From NCBI GenBank assembly GCA_036417435.1, contig CM070911.1, forward strand, positions 8,742,001 to 8,806,000: a DNA stretch of 64,000 nt, in the 5' to 3' direction. Made by a program: the position numbers and the translations under genes. Shown here piece after piece: positions 63,401 through 64,000 of the stretch. Numbering within the stretch: the stretch's first letter is position 1; the number at the start of each line of letters is the position of its first letter. Below the pieces are notes generated by a model, which was given only the letters and a program-made list of their open reading frames with translations, was not told the DNA's origin and ran no database searches. Source of the stretch: Inia geoffrensis. Its lineage: Eukaryota > Chordata > Mammalia > Artiodactyla > Iniidae.

Positions 63401-64000
63401 CCTTTGCTATCTCCTGAGCAGTTAGAATGAGGCAATCATAAAAATCATTAGAATTTTCGCTCCCCTCAAAACACTCAAGTTCTCTTAAAATGGAACGTGA
63501 TGATTTTTAATCAACGGTTTGGGATCCAGGATGACTTCATAGTCTTGTGAACCTAATTGAAACACATCCAGCCCTTCTGGCTCTGAACTGAGAACTGCAG
63601 GCTGTTCTGAACTCTCAGTGACCCCGGCACAAATGACCGTTTCATTGGCTCTGCCCGGGGAGGAGATTCAGAGGCACGAAAGGTCAACGCGGGCAAGGAT
63701 GTCCAAGGAACTCATTTCCTTCTGGGGTTGATGATTGAGTCAACAACGTTTTAATTATTCAGTAATGAGCTCCTAGAACCCCAGAGGCCAAAAGGGCCTC
63801 CTCTTCCCTGCAGAATTATTTCCCTATCTTGCACACGACCTCTTGATTTTACTGTCTGACCGTTCCACGTTTATCTTTGTGAGATCTCCACCTCCTAAAT
63901 GCATTTCCTGGGATGACCTTTCCACCTTCCCTGGGCCTTTTGCGGCTTGGTACCAAACAGAACATTCCACTTGTTCTCAGGTGCCCATGAGTGCCATCAG
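63401..64000. other. Unassigned DNA to the window end
   Basis: No repeat or gene recognised. Confidence 0.35.

Overview
This is mammalian nuclear DNA, almost certainly from a cetacean. The main evidence is two roughly 218-bp tRNA-derived SINEs of the CHR-2 type (44728-44946 minus, 49466-49682 plus), together with older CHR-1-type copies, an artiodactyl/cetacean L1 lineage, and abundant ancient MIR, L2, MER5A and MaLR debris. I recognise no host protein-coding exon, tRNA, rRNA or snRNA gene. Apart from the L1 proteins and an L1 ORF2 tail, the open frames longer than 60 codons are chance frames or repeat-derived. The window is therefore intergenic or deep-intronic sequence. Repeat families were named from remembered consensus patterns, not from a database run.

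Layout. 1-5284: the 5' three quarters of a young, apparently full-length LINE-1 on the minus strand. It has a 1.4-kb CpG-rich 5' UTR with a YY1-type start, an intact 301-codon ORF1, a 58-bp spacer and an ORF2 that stays open for all 966 codons visible before the window ends. 5285-13250: single-copy-looking DNA with an old L1 ORF1 fragment, a CHR SINE, MIRs, an L2 split by a 268-bp L1 3' end, an L1 3' fragment and a solo MaLR LTR. 13250-30500: mostly unassigned DNA with L2, MIR and MER5A fragments, two CHR-1 SINEs with perfect target-site duplications, and a nearly perfect 120-bp tandem duplication at 27555-27796. 30550-34595: a MIR, then a long L2 copy in plus orientation split by about 1.1 kb of other DNA. 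34600-44700: unassigned DNA with GT microsatellites, a perfect four-unit heat-shock element at 35866-35885 and a cluster of overlapping inverted repeats at 41492-41540. 44700-52600: the two CHR-2 SINEs and a 5'-truncated L1. 52590-55072: an old L1 on the minus strand whose reverse-transcriptase core is deleted and replaced by a CCTT-rich tract. 55070-64000: MIR and L2 fragments, a CA-rich array, an L1 with a bipartite tail at 60499-61266, and a MIR split by an L1 tail carrying 26 AT units.

The only functional unit visible is the young L1. ORF1p (RNA-binding trimer) and ORF2p (endonuclease plus reverse transcriptase) are the machinery that mobilises L1 and, in trans, tRNA-derived SINEs such as the CHR copies. 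A-rich tails and 13-16-bp target-site duplications on the SINEs and truncated L1s show that mechanism. I found no clear sign of a novel biological system. The best leads are the intact L1, the recent tandem duplication, the heat-shock element and the inverted-repeat cluster.
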